This document shows, piece by piece, positions 47,736-57,173 of a stretch of DNA of 64,000 nt; positions within the stretch are counted from its first letter, which is position 1, and each line of letters begins with the position of its first letter. The position numbers and the translations under genes are program-made. The stretch is from the NCBI GenBank assembly GCA_944323115.1, contig CALURG010000044.1:1-64000 (forward strand). The letters run 5' to 3'. The notes beneath the pieces were generated by a model, which was not told the DNA's origin, did not search any database, and worked only from the letters and a program-made list of their open reading frames with translations. Origin of the DNA: Candidatus Gastranaerophilales bacterium. Lineage in GTDB: Bacteria; Cyanobacteriota; Vampirovibrionia; Gastranaerophilales; Gastranaerophilaceae.

Positions 47736-48131
47736 GTGGTTGATAATCGTTCAGCAGGATTTTTTGGGATAGGTGGCAGCTTTAATTTTAAAAGCGGCGA
47801 CATATCAGGTACTGCTGCAAAAACTCAAGATGACCGACAAAGTCCCGGAATGGAATATTTTCAGCAAGGCGGTTTTTCAGAAGACGGTCAGTATTTTAAC
47901 GATTCTCATTTTGTTGACAGAAGTGCTCAACTAAATGCTACTTTAAATTCACTTGCGATGATGAATGTTGCCAATTTGTTAAACAAAAACAAACTGGAAA
48001 AATCAAAACAAGATGATAAAGATAAAAATAAAAAAAGTGAAAAAGATAAGGAAAAATCTTTGCTTGAAAATAAAATTCCTCTTTGGGAGGATTATCAAGA
48101 CGAAAATGAAGATTTTCTGTATGTTGACTAA
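47736..48131 (+). CDS. Unknown protein with Gly-rich start and Lys-rich middle, GTG start
   Basis: The 131-residue product has no membrane segment. An FGIGGSFNFKSG stretch opens it, recalling the SFxG motifs elsewhere in the window. A highly charged Lys/Asp/Glu block (about 88-112) and acidic C-terminus follow. GTG start behind AGGAG (6 nt). No family recognised. Confidence 0.6.
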   Translation: MVDNRSAGFFGIGGSFNFKSGDISGTAAKTQDDRQSPGMEYFQQGGFSEDGQYFNDSHFVDRSAQLNATLNSLAMMNVANLLNKNKLEKSKQDDKDKNKKSEKDKEKSLLENKIPLWEDYQDENEDFLYVD

Positions 48132-48160
48132 ATTTTCTTAAATTTTATTTAACATATATT

Positions 48161-48190
48161 TTGCATTTAAAAATTTTTTTATTTTAATAT
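48161..48190 (+). promoter_or_regulatory. obgE promoter
   Basis: TTGCAT (48161-48166), 18 nt, TAATAT (48185-48190). The ATG lies seven bases later, so the predicted mRNA begins at or within a base or two of the start codon. Confidence 0.55.
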
Positions 48191-48197
48191 TTATATT

Positions 48198-49469
48198 ATG
48201 TCAGTATTTTTAGATAAGGCAAAAATCAGAATTCTTTCAGGCAAAGGCGGAAATGGTGCGGTTGCCTGGAGAAGAGAAAAATATGTGGATAAAGGCGGTC
48301 CCGCAGGCGGTGACGGCGGCAGAGGCGGTGATGTTTATTTTATTGCTGATTCTGATATGACTACATTGATGGATTTTCAGTATCAATCAATTTACAAGGC
48401 TGAAAACGGTGAAAACGGGCGTCCTAAATCGCAGCATGGTAAAGGCGGAAAAGATCTTTATATAAAAGTTCCTTTGGGTACGGTTGTAAAGGACCCTGAA
48501 AATGATAAAATTATTGCTGACTTGACTGAACCGGAAGAAACGGTGCTTGTTGCAAAAGGCGGCAGAGGCGGCAGAGGTAATGCAAGATTTGCAACTGCAC
48601 AAAAACGTGCACCGCAGTTTTGTGAGCCTGGTGAACCCGGTATTGAAAGAGAATTGGAACTTGAATTAAAATTGATAGCCGACGTAGGGCTGCTCGGAAT
48701 GCCAAATGCAGGAAAATCAACATTGATTAGTGTGATTAGTTCGGCTAAGCCAAAAATTGCAGATTATCCTTTTACTACCTTAATTCCTCATTTGGGAGTA
48801 GTGAAGAAAACAACAGGTGACGGATTTGTTGTTGCTGATATACCCGGTCTTGTAGAAGGTGCCAGTGACGGGGTGGGGCTGGGACATGAATTTTTACGGC
48901 ATGTAGAAAGATGCAGATTTTTGATACATGTTGTTGATATTACGCAAGACAACCCGATTGAAAATTTTCACAAGATTAATAATGAATTAAAACGTCATTC
49001 CAAAGAGCTTGCTTCTTTGTATCAAATTATAGCTTTGAACAAAATTGATGCGGTATCTTTGGATATGCAAAAAGAATATTTTGAAGAGTTTAAAAAAATT
49101 AATCCGGATGTTTTTCTTATCTCCGCCGCAACTAAACAAAATATTAAAGAATTCATAGATTTTGTAAGCAAGAAAGTTGATGAAATACCAAAACCCGAAA
49201 CAAAAATTGATTTGGATGAGGATTTGGCTGCTTTTGATAATGACGACAGTTCTTATTGTGTTTACAAAATTGATAAAAATACATATTCAGTTGAAGGCGG
49301 AAAGCTTATAAGGCTAGCAAACGTTACCGATACAAGAAATATTGACCAGTTGTATCGTTTTCAAAATATACTTGCTTCGATGAATGTATACAGTGCTTTG
49401 AAAGAGGCCGGTATAAAAGACGGTGATGTTGTCAAAATAGGTCATATACAATTCGATTATTATGACTAA
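48198..49469 (+). CDS. obgE: GTPase ObgE/CgtA
   Basis: The 423-residue product has the glycine-rich Obg domain (GKGGNGAVAWRREKYVDKGG, GGRGGRGNARF), then the G domain with GMPNAGKST (G1), DIPGLVEGA (G3) and NKID (G4), and a C-terminal OCT-like domain. It acts in 50S subunit maturation and stress control. No Shine-Dalgarno; leaderless by promoter position. Its stop is one base from that of the convergent ctpA. Confidence 0.97.
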   Translation: MSVFLDKAKIRILSGKGGNGAVAWRREKYVDKGGPAGGDGGRGGDVYFIADSDMTTLMDFQYQSIYKAENGENGRPKSQHGKGGKDLYIKVPLGTVVKDPENDKIIADLTEPEETVLVAKGGRGGRGNARFATAQKRAPQFCEPGEPGIERELELELKLIADVGLLGMPNAGKSTLISVISSAKPKIADYPFTTLIPHLGVVKKTTGDGFVVADIPGLVEGASDGVGLGHEFLRHVERCRFLIHVVDITQDNPIENFHKINNELKRHSKELASLYQIIALNKIDAVSLDMQKEYFEEFKKINPDVFLISAATKQNIKEFIDFVSKKVDEIPKPETKIDLDEDLAAFDNDDSSYCVYKIDKNTYSVEGGKLIRLANVTDTRNIDQLYRFQNILASMNVYSALKEAGIKDGDVVKIGHIQFDYYD

Positions 49470-49470
49470 T

Positions 49471-50727
49471 TTAAGATGCGTTTGCAAGTTGCTTTTGTGA
49501 ATTGACCAGCTTTTTTATTATTTTTTTTGCTTCATCAAGCTGCGGGTCTTTGTCTTTTATAAAATCATCTTCTGTATAATTTATTTCATAATCAGGTGAT
49601 ATTCCTTTTTGATTTATATCGTAGCCTTTTGGTGTGAGATATTTTGCGATTGTTAGGTTCATTCCGGTTTGATTCGGCAGAGGATAAATTTTTTGTATCA
49701 TACCTTTTCCGAATGTCTTTTTGCCGACAAGAATCGCCTTGTGATTGTCTTTTAGTGCTCCGCTTAAAATTTCAGAAGCACTCGCGGTTCCTTCATCTAT
49801 AAGAATAACAAGCGGCTTGTTGATAGCGTAGGGCTTGCTTTGTGCATCAATTACTGATTTTTGTTTTTCTCTGTCTACAATGCTTACAATATGTCCTTGT
49901 GTTAGAAACATATCAGCAATAACAACCGCATTTGGCATAAGACCGCCTGAATTGCCTCTTAAATCAAGAATCAATCCTTGACAGTTTTGGGTTTTGTCCA
50001 ATGCCTCAACAAACTCCGTAGTCATATCAGAGCTTATGAAACTTACTATTTGTATGTATCCGATATTTTTGTCTATAACATTTGCTTTTATATTTTTTAT
50101 TTTTATTTCTTCTCTTTTTATAGTTTTTGTAAATTTTTGCTTTTTCCTCATCAGCTCAATATTTACCGTTGTGTCCAATTCTCCTCTGATTAAAGAGGCG
50201 ACGTCGCTTATTGTCTTTCCGCTTGCATCTGTTTTTCCGACTTTCAAAATTATGTCACCCGGTTTTATCCCCGCAGAAAATGCAGGTGTTCCTTCAACGA
50301 CACTTATTATAACTATTTTGCCGTCTATGGACATAATATTTACACCGATTCCGACAATTTTTGCATCAATATTTGTGTTTTGTTCGGCGTATTCTTCTTT
50401 GCTCAGAAATTTTGAATAGGGGTCATTGAGGCTTGCAAGCATGCTGTTTATTGCAACATAAGCATCGTCTTTTGTTTTTATTTGATCCACATATCTTTTG
50501 TTCCATTTATACCAGTCCTGTCCGTTCAAAGTCGGGTCGTAGTATTTTGTTTTTATTATTCTCCAAGTTTTTAAGAACAATCTTTTGGGGTCTGTGGATT
50601 GTTTATTTATAAGATACTCATTGTCATAGTTGGGTTCGAAAAATAAGCTTGGTTGTGCCGAAAGAAAATTGTACAGCATCAAGCTTATTAAAAAAATTAT
50701 TGTAATGTATATAATCTTTTTTATCAT
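49471..50727 (-). CDS. ctpA: C-terminal processing protease CtpA (S41)
   Basis: The 418-residue product has an N-terminal membrane anchor/signal (5-24), a PDZ domain (about 110-190, GTPAFSAGIKPGDIILKV) and the S41 catalytic core. The Ser is in DEGTASASEIL and the Lys in GKKTFGKGMIQ. It cleaves periplasmic or envelope proteins at their C-terminus. It lies directly downstream of no partner; the OmpR-type regulator gene is 81 bases upstream on the same strand. Confidence 0.95.
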   Translation of the reverse strand: MIKKIIYITIIFLISLMLYNFLSAQPSLFFEPNYDNEYLINKQSTDPKRLFLKTWRIIKTKYYDPTLNGQDWYKWNKRYVDQIKTKDDAYVAINSMLASLNDPYSKFLSKEEYAEQNTNIDAKIVGIGVNIMSIDGKIVIISVVEGTPAFSAGIKPGDIILKVGKTDASGKTISDVASLIRGELDTTVNIELMRKKQKFTKTIKREEIKIKNIKANVIDKNIGYIQIVSFISSDMTTEFVEALDKTQNCQGLILDLRGNSGGLMPNAVVIADMFLTQGHIVSIVDREKQKSVIDAQSKPYAINKPLVILIDEGTASASEILSGALKDNHKAILVGKKTFGKGMIQKIYPLPNQTGMNLTIAKYLTPKGYDINQKGISPDYEINYTEDDFIKDKDPQLDEAKKIIKKLVNSQKQLANAS

Positions 50728-50808
50728 ATGATTTCAGACCGTATCTTACATAAAAATTTAGTTCCAAAAAGCTTTTTTTACAATAACTGGTTGAACTATA
50801 ACAGGGAT

Positions 50809-51513
50809 TTATTTGCCTTTGGGCAAAAGTCTGTATCCCCCGCCGTAGATTGTTTCTATATATTCTTTATTGTTTGAAACTTTTTTGATTTTAGTCCTGA
50901 GGTGTCTTATGTGGACTCGGATTGTTTCAACATCATCTCCCGGTGAATATCCCCAAATATCATGCAGCATTTTTGATGACGGTACCATGCAGTCATGATT
51001 TTGAACAAGCAGATTAAGTATATCAAATTCAATAGGGGTTAATTTTGCTGTTTGCCCGTTTATGCTTACCGAATACGTTTCAGGAATCAGAGTAATATCT
51101 CCGATTGTCAATATTTCCTTTGTTGCCAAAGATTCCGGAATTGAGTGTGCTCTTTTTAATAATGCACGTACTCTGACTTTTAGTTCCTCCATTTCAAAAG
51201 GTTTTACCAGGTAATCATCAACCCCTATATCAAAGCCTTTCACCTTGTCTTCAAGCTGTCCCATTGCTGTGAGCATAAGTATCGGTATGTCTTTTGTCTC
51301 AGGATTTTCTCTTACTCTTTTTGCAACTGTGTAGCCGTCAACATCGGGCATCATGATATCCAATATTATTAGATCAGGAAGCTCTTGTTTTGCGAGTGTA
51401 TAGCCTTGCAAACCGTCATATGCTGTTATTACTTCATATCCAAGAAGTTCGAGATTGATTTTTATCAGCTCATTTATTGCATTGTCATCATCTACTACAA
51501 GAATCCTGTTCAT
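50809..51513 (-). CDS. OmpR/PhoB-family response regulator
   Basis: The 234-residue product has a receiver (ILVVDDDNA, phospho-acceptor in LIILDIMMPDVDG, Lys in YLVKPF) and a C-terminal winged helix (LTPIEFDILNLL, DDVETIRVHIRHLRTKI). It resembles cyanobacterial RpaA/RpaB-type regulators in general. No kinase adjoins it. CGGAG precedes the ATG. Confidence 0.95.
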   Translation of the reverse strand: MNRILVVDDDNAINELIKINLELLGYEVITAYDGLQGYTLAKQELPDLIILDIMMPDVDGYTVAKRVRENPETKDIPILMLTAMGQLEDKVKGFDIGVDDYLVKPFEMEELKVRVRALLKRAHSIPESLATKEILTIGDITLIPETYSVSINGQTAKLTPIEFDILNLLVQNHDCMVPSSKMLHDIWGYSPGDDVETIRVHIRHLRTKIKKVSNNKEYIETIYGGGYRLLPKGK

Positions 51514-51760
51514 TTTAATGCTCCGCTATAATTGCTTTTGTGTTCGAATACACAATATTTTATTAACCTTGTTTTTATCTAATTTTTTTAAAGGATTTAT
51601 CTTTCTGTATAATAAACAAAAATATGAATATAATCTATTATGTTTAGAAAGTTTAAGATATTTGTATCATAAATGACAAAAATTAAACTTTTTTAATTTT
51701 TATAGTAATATATTTTTAATTGTAAAATTTACACATGTAGCAGAAAAGGAGATAAACGAA

Positions 51761-52207
51761 TTGACTAAATCATTGACGGCTGTGAATACTTATCACGTAG
51801 ATACAAATGCTAAGTATCTCGGACAACATGTCTTGGCTGAATTTTTTGAGTGTGATCCCAATATTTTGAACAATGCAAACAAAGTAGAAAGTCTTATGAT
51901 TGACGCTGCTTTGGAATGCGGTGCAACTATTGTTCAAAAATGTTTTCATATGTTCAGTCCGCACGGTGTCAGCGGTGTAGTTATTATTTCAGAAAGTCAT
52001 TTGGCTATCCATACTTGGCCTGAACTTGGCTATGCAGCTGTGGATTTATTTACTTGCGGTGACAAATGTGACCCGAAAGTTGCGTATGAATTTTTGAAAA
52101 AGGCTTTTCATTCTACAAAAGCATCGTTCTCTGAACTGAAAAGAGGTAAGATAGATGCTTCTTTGCATGTTTCGGAAACACCTTTTGAAATTGCAAATCA
52201 GTTTTAA
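51761..52207 (+). CDS. speD: S-adenosylmethionine decarboxylase proenzyme SpeD
   Basis: Class 1b SpeD makes decarboxylated SAM for spermidine. The processing site is in ISESHLAIHTWPE, with Ser79 becoming the pyruvoyl group; YAAVDLFTCGDKCDP is also typical. The 148-residue product starts with TTG behind AAGGAG. No spermidine synthase adjoins it, but mtnP at 46502 recycles the methylthioadenosine product. Confidence 0.95.
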   Translation: MTKSLTAVNTYHVDTNAKYLGQHVLAEFFECDPNILNNANKVESLMIDAALECGATIVQKCFHMFSPHGVSGVVIISESHLAIHTWPELGYAAVDLFTCGDKCDPKVAYEFLKKAFHSTKASFSELKRGKIDASLHVSETPFEIANQF

Positions 52208-52228
52208 ATTTTAAATTTATATTAAATA

Positions 52229-52275
52229 AAAAACTGCCGTACTTGTTTTGATTCTGTCACAATGCGGCAGTTTTT
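52229..52275 (+). terminator. Terminator of speD
   Basis: AAAAACTGCCG (52229-52239) pairs with CGGCAGTTTTT (52265-52275) in an 11-bp stem with a 25-nt loop, ending in a T-run. Confidence 0.8.
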
Positions 52276-52371
52276 GTTTTTGAAAATTGTCATTTTGTGT
52301 AAGTCTGTTCTTACGAAGTGCAGAATCTTGTCAACCTTGTTTATAGCTGTAAAGTATGTAGAAATAAATTT

Positions 52372-53169
52372 TTATAAAACAGCTAGTTGCGGAGTATTTT
52401 TTATTTCCAAAAAAAGTTTCGCATTTTGTCTAAACTCTTCTGGGTCTGCACTGGCAAAGTATTGCACAGTTCCGGATTCTCTTTGTGAAAGAAGGTTTTT
52501 GTCTTTTAAATCATTTTTTATGTATTGTGCAAAAATTCCCGCCGGGTTTATAAAAAGTTCTTTTGGTGCATATTTTACCAATTTGTTAAGCATATACGGG
52601 TAATGAGTGCAGCCTAGTATTATCTTTTGTGGATGAAATTTCAGTACGTTTTCGAGATACTCCAGGACAACCTGTTTTTCATCGTAATCGGTTATTTTGT
52701 TTTCAACTATAGGAACCCACAAAGGACATGCCTGCTCAAAAACTTCTATTTTAGGGTTGTTTTTTGAGAGCTCTTGGCTGTATTTGTGTGAGTTTACGGT
52801 TGCTTGTGTTGCCATTACTGCAATTCGGCTAAGTTTTTTGTCAGCCGTTATGCATTTTGAAACTATTTGAATTATCGGGTATATTTTAAAATCATAGTCA
52901 TCTTTTAATTCGTCATAAACTGTTGCAGATGTCGTGTTGCAGGCCATAATCACAGCCTTAACTTTTTTTTCTGCAAAAAAATCAAAAATTTGTTTTGCGA
53001 TGGGTATGAGTTCTTTTTTTGTCTTTTCACCGTAAGGCAGATTTTTTGTATCACCAAAGTAAATATAGTCTTCTCGGGGGCATATTGATATCATTTGTTT
53101 TAATATTGTTAAGCCTCCGACTCCGGAATCCATTAAGCCTATTGGGCTGTTTTTTTCAAAACTTTCCAT
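52372..53169 (-). CDS. murI: Glutamate racemase MurI
   Basis: The 265-residue product supplies D-glutamate for peptidoglycan. It has GLMDSGVGGLTIL, LPYGEKT, and the two catalytic Cys in MACNTTSAT and LGCTHYPYM. It starts two bases after the amidase stop, so the two cell-wall genes form an operon. Confidence 0.96.
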   Translation of the reverse strand: MESFEKNSPIGLMDSGVGGLTILKQMISICPREDYIYFGDTKNLPYGEKTKKELIPIAKQIFDFFAEKKVKAVIMACNTTSATVYDELKDDYDFKIYPIIQIVSKCITADKKLSRIAVMATQATVNSHKYSQELSKNNPKIEVFEQACPLWVPIVENKITDYDEKQVVLEYLENVLKFHPQKIILGCTHYPYMLNKLVKYAPKELFINPAGIFAQYIKNDLKDKNLLSQRESGTVQYFASADPEEFRQNAKLFLEIKNTPQLAVL

Positions 53170-53171
53170 CT

Positions 53172-55046
53172 CTAATTTTTACCCAGATATTTCATTATTC
53201 CTTTTGCAACAGCTTCTGCTGTTTTTTGTCTTCGCTGTTCTGTCATCAGCTCTTTTCTTTCTTCCGGGTTTGAAATAAATCCGGTTTCTACAAGAATAGA
53301 AGGGCAGGTTGTATGATTAATAACATAAAATTTAGACTTAAACAATCCTCTGTCTTTTGAATTTATTGCTGAAGAAAATTCTTTGTGAACAACTTGTGCA
53401 AATTCATAAGATTGTGGCGTGTAATAGTGTGTCTCAAGTCCGTTGCCTTCTGGTGTTACGCTGGAGTTGACGTGTATTGATACAAAAAGATCTCCTTCGT
53501 GTTTTTCCGTGAATTCAACTCTCTCCTGCAATGATACATAGGTGTCTGAGTCTCTTGTCATCAAAACTTCAAAACCTTTTTTCTTCAATATATTTTTAAG
53601 CTTTTTAGCCATATCGAGCGTCAAATCTTTTTCATAAACACCGTCTCTTGTTGCACCTACATCAGAGCCTCCGTGACCTGCATCAATAATTATTGTTTTT
53701 ACGTTCGGGTTTTTCTTTATAATCGCCTGGATTGGGTTTGATGACAATATTTCTGATTCTTTTGGGGTTACAAGAGTAAGTTTTAACTGTTTGTTGTCAA
53801 AACTTTGTTGATATTCAATATTTGTGTTCTTTTTAATGGGGATAATGAGTTTTATCCCATATGACGACAGTGCTTCTGTCCGCAGTTTTGACAAAACTTC
53901 GGAACTGAGACTTTTTTTGTAAGCATCGTGGTTAAACCCGGAACAGTTGTACAAATTTACTTCAACTTTTCCGTCCAATTTTTTTATTGAATGTATTATA
54001 GGTTCTGTAAAGACAAATTGCAGTGTGTCCGTCGTATCATTTATTTTTTTTGCACTGTATGTGTATATTGCAGATGTTTTGTCGTATAACTTTAGCCCGA
54101 GTATTCTGTCGTCATGTGCCAGAAAAATACTCTGTCTGTCATATGAGTATATGGGCCTGAATTTTTCGGCATCTCCTCCTGTAACGACTATACGTGCTTT
54201 CGTCGGTTCATTTTGACCTATTTTTATGGTTTCTTTGTCAGCAAGTATGTATTCTTTGTTGCGTATTTCAGGAGCAACGTAAGTATTTGGCAAATCAAAA
54301 ACAAGCCTTGCCGGATTGCTCAAAACAAAAGGCTTTTCGATTGAGATTTCTCCGACTCCCCGAATTAGTGCGTTTCCTCTTTTTATATCAATTTTTTGTG
54401 CAAAAAAACGTGATTTGAGCTTGTTTTCTCTCTCTTGCTTTACGACTATTTTTGAGGAGTCTTTTTTTATAAGCTCACCTTTGGCATTAAATGCTTTTTG
54501 TATTTCAATTACTTCAGGTGAACGTATCTGTGCACTTTCCTGCGTTGCAGGAGCTTTTGCGTCTTCTTCAAATGTCAGGTATTCATAATAGTTTGTTTTA
54601 GATTGTTCATCATTGTATACATCTGAAAAATTTGATTGGGGATATATGTTTCTGTTATAAAGAAATACGAGATTGTTGTCTATTCTGTAAAGTTTTAGTT
54701 TGTTAACATTAAAATTTTTGTTGTACGTTATTACCATCCTGACAACATTAGGATTTGTTGTGAATTGTGAAAGACGGATGTTGTTAATACTGCTGTTTTT
54801 AAAAGTCCAGCTTGCGTTTGGATGGGTTAATATTGCATTGTCAATATCAAATGAAATTCTGTCAGGATTTGACAATTTCATTGATTTTACATTTATGTAT
54901 TGAACTTTATTTGCAGCTGTCAGAAAAATAATGTTGTCCGAATTGTCAAAATTGATTGATGTTATCTTTAATGCTTCTTCGGCTTGTGCACTGCAAAATA
55001 AAGTTGTTATAAATATGAAAAAGATTAGCCACAATTTTTTCATCAT
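53172..55046 (-). CDS. amiC: AMIN-domain N-acetylmuramoyl-L-alanine amidase (AmiC-like)
   Basis: The 624 residues open with a signal peptide (1-22). Two AMIN-type beta domains (about 25-120 and 215-310; VKSMKLSNPDRISFDI, KPFVLSNPARLVFDLP) probably localise it to peptidoglycan or the outer membrane. A linker and Amidase_3 follow: zinc ligands in IDAGHGGSD, YEKDL and SIHVNS, catalytic Glu in ILVETGFISN. It splits peptide stems from glycan during division. TAAAAT is six bases before the first of two tandem ATGs. Confidence 0.93.
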   Translation of the reverse strand: MMKKLWLIFFIFITTLFCSAQAEEALKITSINFDNSDNIIFLTAANKVQYINVKSMKLSNPDRISFDIDNAILTHPNASWTFKNSSINNIRLSQFTTNPNVVRMVITYNKNFNVNKLKLYRIDNNLVFLYNRNIYPQSNFSDVYNDEQSKTNYYEYLTFEEDAKAPATQESAQIRSPEVIEIQKAFNAKGELIKKDSSKIVVKQERENKLKSRFFAQKIDIKRGNALIRGVGEISIEKPFVLSNPARLVFDLPNTYVAPEIRNKEYILADKETIKIGQNEPTKARIVVTGGDAEKFRPIYSYDRQSIFLAHDDRILGLKLYDKTSAIYTYSAKKINDTTDTLQFVFTEPIIHSIKKLDGKVEVNLYNCSGFNHDAYKKSLSSEVLSKLRTEALSSYGIKLIIPIKKNTNIEYQQSFDNKQLKLTLVTPKESEILSSNPIQAIIKKNPNVKTIIIDAGHGGSDVGATRDGVYEKDLTLDMAKKLKNILKKKGFEVLMTRDSDTYVSLQERVEFTEKHEGDLFVSIHVNSSVTPEGNGLETHYYTPQSYEFAQVVHKEFSSAINSKDRGLFKSKFYVINHTTCPSILVETGFISNPEERKELMTEQRRQKTAEAVAKGIMKYLGKN

Positions 55047-55151
55047 AGTTTTATTTTACAATAAATCGTTTATGATTTCTTATTATGTCTAATCTTTAAC
55101 ATTAATCATTTTGATAAAAACAATTTAGGTTTTAGTGGAAAATATATTCTG

Positions 55152-56102
55152 CTAAGCAAGAGTTTTTTCAGGCAGTTCTGAAAGATATTTTATTGCATAG
55201 CAGCCCGCAACTGCACCGTCTGATGCCGCTGTTATAACCTGCCGCAGTGGTGTATTTCTCACGTCACCTGCTGCAAAAACACCTTTCACTGAAGTATGCA
55301 TGGTTTCATCAGTGATAATAAAACCGCTTTCGTCTTGTTTTAATTGTGCGTTAAAAAATTCTATATTCGGAGCAAAACCTATATATGGAAATACCCCGTC
55401 TACTTTGAGATTAGTGATTTCATTTGTTTTTACATTTTTTATAACAAAGTTTTCAACACAATCGGAACCTTGAATTTCGACAGGTACTGTATCGTAAATA
55501 AACTCTACTTTTTCATTTTTGAATGCACGTTCTTGAACAATTTTGTCGGCTCTTAACTGGTCTCGTCTGTGTATTATATAAACTTTTTTTGCGAATTTTG
55601 TAAGGTAGCAGCCTTCTTCTACCGCCGCATTTCCTCCTCCTACGACCGCTACAATTTTGTCTTTGTAAAACGCACCGTCACAAACAGCACAGTAGCTGAC
55701 GCCTCTGCCAAGAAATTCTTTTTCTCCAGGTATGCCAAGTTTTTTTGCCTGTGCTCCTGTTGCAATAATAACTGTTTTTGCTTCAAAAACAGCTTCTTTT
55801 GTTTCTATTATTTTTGTTGTGGAGACAAGCTCTATTTTTTCAATTTCCTGCATAGGATATTTGTCCATCTCAAACATGCCGGCATGCTCTTCAAATTTTT
55901 CCATCATGTCATATCCGCCGATTTTGCCAAATCCCGGATAATTTTCCAACTCAAGATAATTTGAAGGCTGTCCGCCAAACATAGATATATCCAAAACAGC
56001 AGTTTTGGCTGCACCCCTTGCGGCATATATTGCAGCGGACAATCCGGCCGGCCCTGCTCCTAAAATTACAACATCATATGCAAGTTTTTTCTTTTCACCC
56101 AT
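55152..56102 (-). CDS. trxB: Thioredoxin reductase
   Basis: The 316-residue flavoprotein has FAD site VVILGAGPAGLSAAIYAAR, redox pair YCAVCDG (usually CATC), NADPH site VVGGGNAAVEE and C-terminal GVFAAGDVR. It reduces thioredoxin with NADPH. GAGAG precedes the ATG. Confidence 0.96.
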   Translation of the reverse strand: MGEKKKLAYDVVILGAGPAGLSAAIYAARGAAKTAVLDISMFGGQPSNYLELENYPGFGKIGGYDMMEKFEEHAGMFEMDKYPMQEIEKIELVSTTKIIETKEAVFEAKTVIIATGAQAKKLGIPGEKEFLGRGVSYCAVCDGAFYKDKIVAVVGGGNAAVEEGCYLTKFAKKVYIIHRRDQLRADKIVQERAFKNEKVEFIYDTVPVEIQGSDCVENFVIKNVKTNEITNLKVDGVFPYIGFAPNIEFFNAQLKQDESGFIITDETMHTSVKGVFAAGDVRNTPLRQVITAASDGAVAGCYAIKYLSELPEKTLA

Positions 56103-56128
56103 CTCTTCTCTCTCTTTAATTTTATTTG

Positions 56129-56638
56129 TTACTTTTCACTCATAAATATTGCAGCAGCGGAGTCTCCGGAAAGCTTTTTTGCTGTAATTTTGTACACGAC
56201 AACATATTCGTCCGTTTTTTCTCCATGCTTATATTTTTCTATAATTATTTTATCAGTTCCAGAAAAATTTTCACCATTAAGTGTCAACTCAGGTGTTTCT
56301 GTCATTTTAGCATTTTTGCTTTCAATTGTGTGTGTAAATTTTAACCTGTTCCCTTTTACATCCTCAACGGTTATTGCAGCTTCCGCTCCGGAAACAGGGT
56401 TTGTTAATGTTATGACGTCATTTGATTTCGATAAGTTCCAATAATCTGTTGTTATCTCGTTAAATATTTCTGGATTGTTGCTGTATTCCATTCTTGATGT
56501 TATTTTCCAAGTCCCGAAAAAGCCTTTGGGTACCTGGTCAGATAGTGAAACACCGGCTTTCAAAACCATTGAATCAACGCAGTTACCTGAAAAAATAAAT
56601 ATAACTATAATTAATAAATGTATAAAAATTTTTTTCAT
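56129..56638 (-). CDS. Secreted protein of unknown function
   Basis: The 169-residue product has a hydrophobic signal (1-18) followed by a Cys (GNC), not a canonical lipobox. The mature part is a single beta-rich domain (FGTWKITSRMEY, DVITLTNPVSGAEAAITV, KLTLNGEN-like strands), lipocalin-like in pattern only. TATATA lies six bases before the ATG, without Shine-Dalgarno. It is upstream of trxB by 26 bases and may be co-transcribed. Confidence 0.6.
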   Translation of the reverse strand: MKKIFIHLLIIVIFIFSGNCVDSMVLKAGVSLSDQVPKGFFGTWKITSRMEYSNNPEIFNEITTDYWNLSKSNDVITLTNPVSGAEAAITVEDVKGNRLKFTHTIESKNAKMTETPELTLNGENFSGTDKIIIEKYKHGEKTDEYVVVYKITAKKLSGDSAAAIFMSEK

Positions 56639-56699
56639 AATTCTTATATAAGGACACTAAGAAATTTATCAAACATTTTATTTATGTTATTCTTTACCT

Positions 56700-57173
56700 A
56701 TGGAAAAGATATTTACATTCACTGCACAAAACCTTGATGATACAGATTTTCTTGCATTAGAATTTGCAAAAGCATTTGAAAATAAAGGTGCTTTTGTCTG
56801 TTTGTACGGTGATATCGGTGCAGGAAAAACTGCATTTACAAAGCTTGTTGCAAAACATCTCGATGTAAAAGAAAAAGTAACAAGCCCAAGTTTTGTGATT
56901 ATAAACGAATATCTTTCCGGTAAACTTCCCGTTTATCACTTTGATTTGTACAGACTTGAAAATGAAGGCGTCAAAACAATTGTTGATGAACTTACAGAAT
57001 ACTCAAGACCCGGTGTTATTACTTTTGTTGAATGGGCAGAGTTTTCGGATTTTGAACTGCCTTTTGACAGAGTGGAAATAAGAATTGAATATATTGATGA
57101 GAACAAAAGAAAATTTGATTTTTACGCAGAAGGCGAAAATTATATAAATAATCTTGAAGGGATGAAACATTGA
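56700..57173 (+). CDS. tsaE: tRNA threonylcarbamoyladenosine ATPase TsaE
   Basis: The 157-residue product has the P-loop GDIGAGKTAFTK, SPSFVIINEY and YHFDLYRLE, then FVEWAE. TsaE works with TsaB and TsaD in t6A37 modification of ANN-decoding tRNAs. No Shine-Dalgarno; a TATTCT hexamer ends six bases before the ATG. The stop overlaps the TTG start of tsaB (TTGA). Confidence 0.96.
   Translation: MEKIFTFTAQNLDDTDFLALEFAKAFENKGAFVCLYGDIGAGKTAFTKLVAKHLDVKEKVTSPSFVIINEYLSGKLPVYHFDLYRLENEGVKTIVDELTEYSRPGVITFVEWAEFSDFELPFDRVEIRIEYIDENKRKFDFYAEGENYINNLEGMKH

Noticed and set aside
52262-52603. Plus-strand frame of 113 codons
   Set aside because: It runs through the speD terminator and lies antisense to murI.
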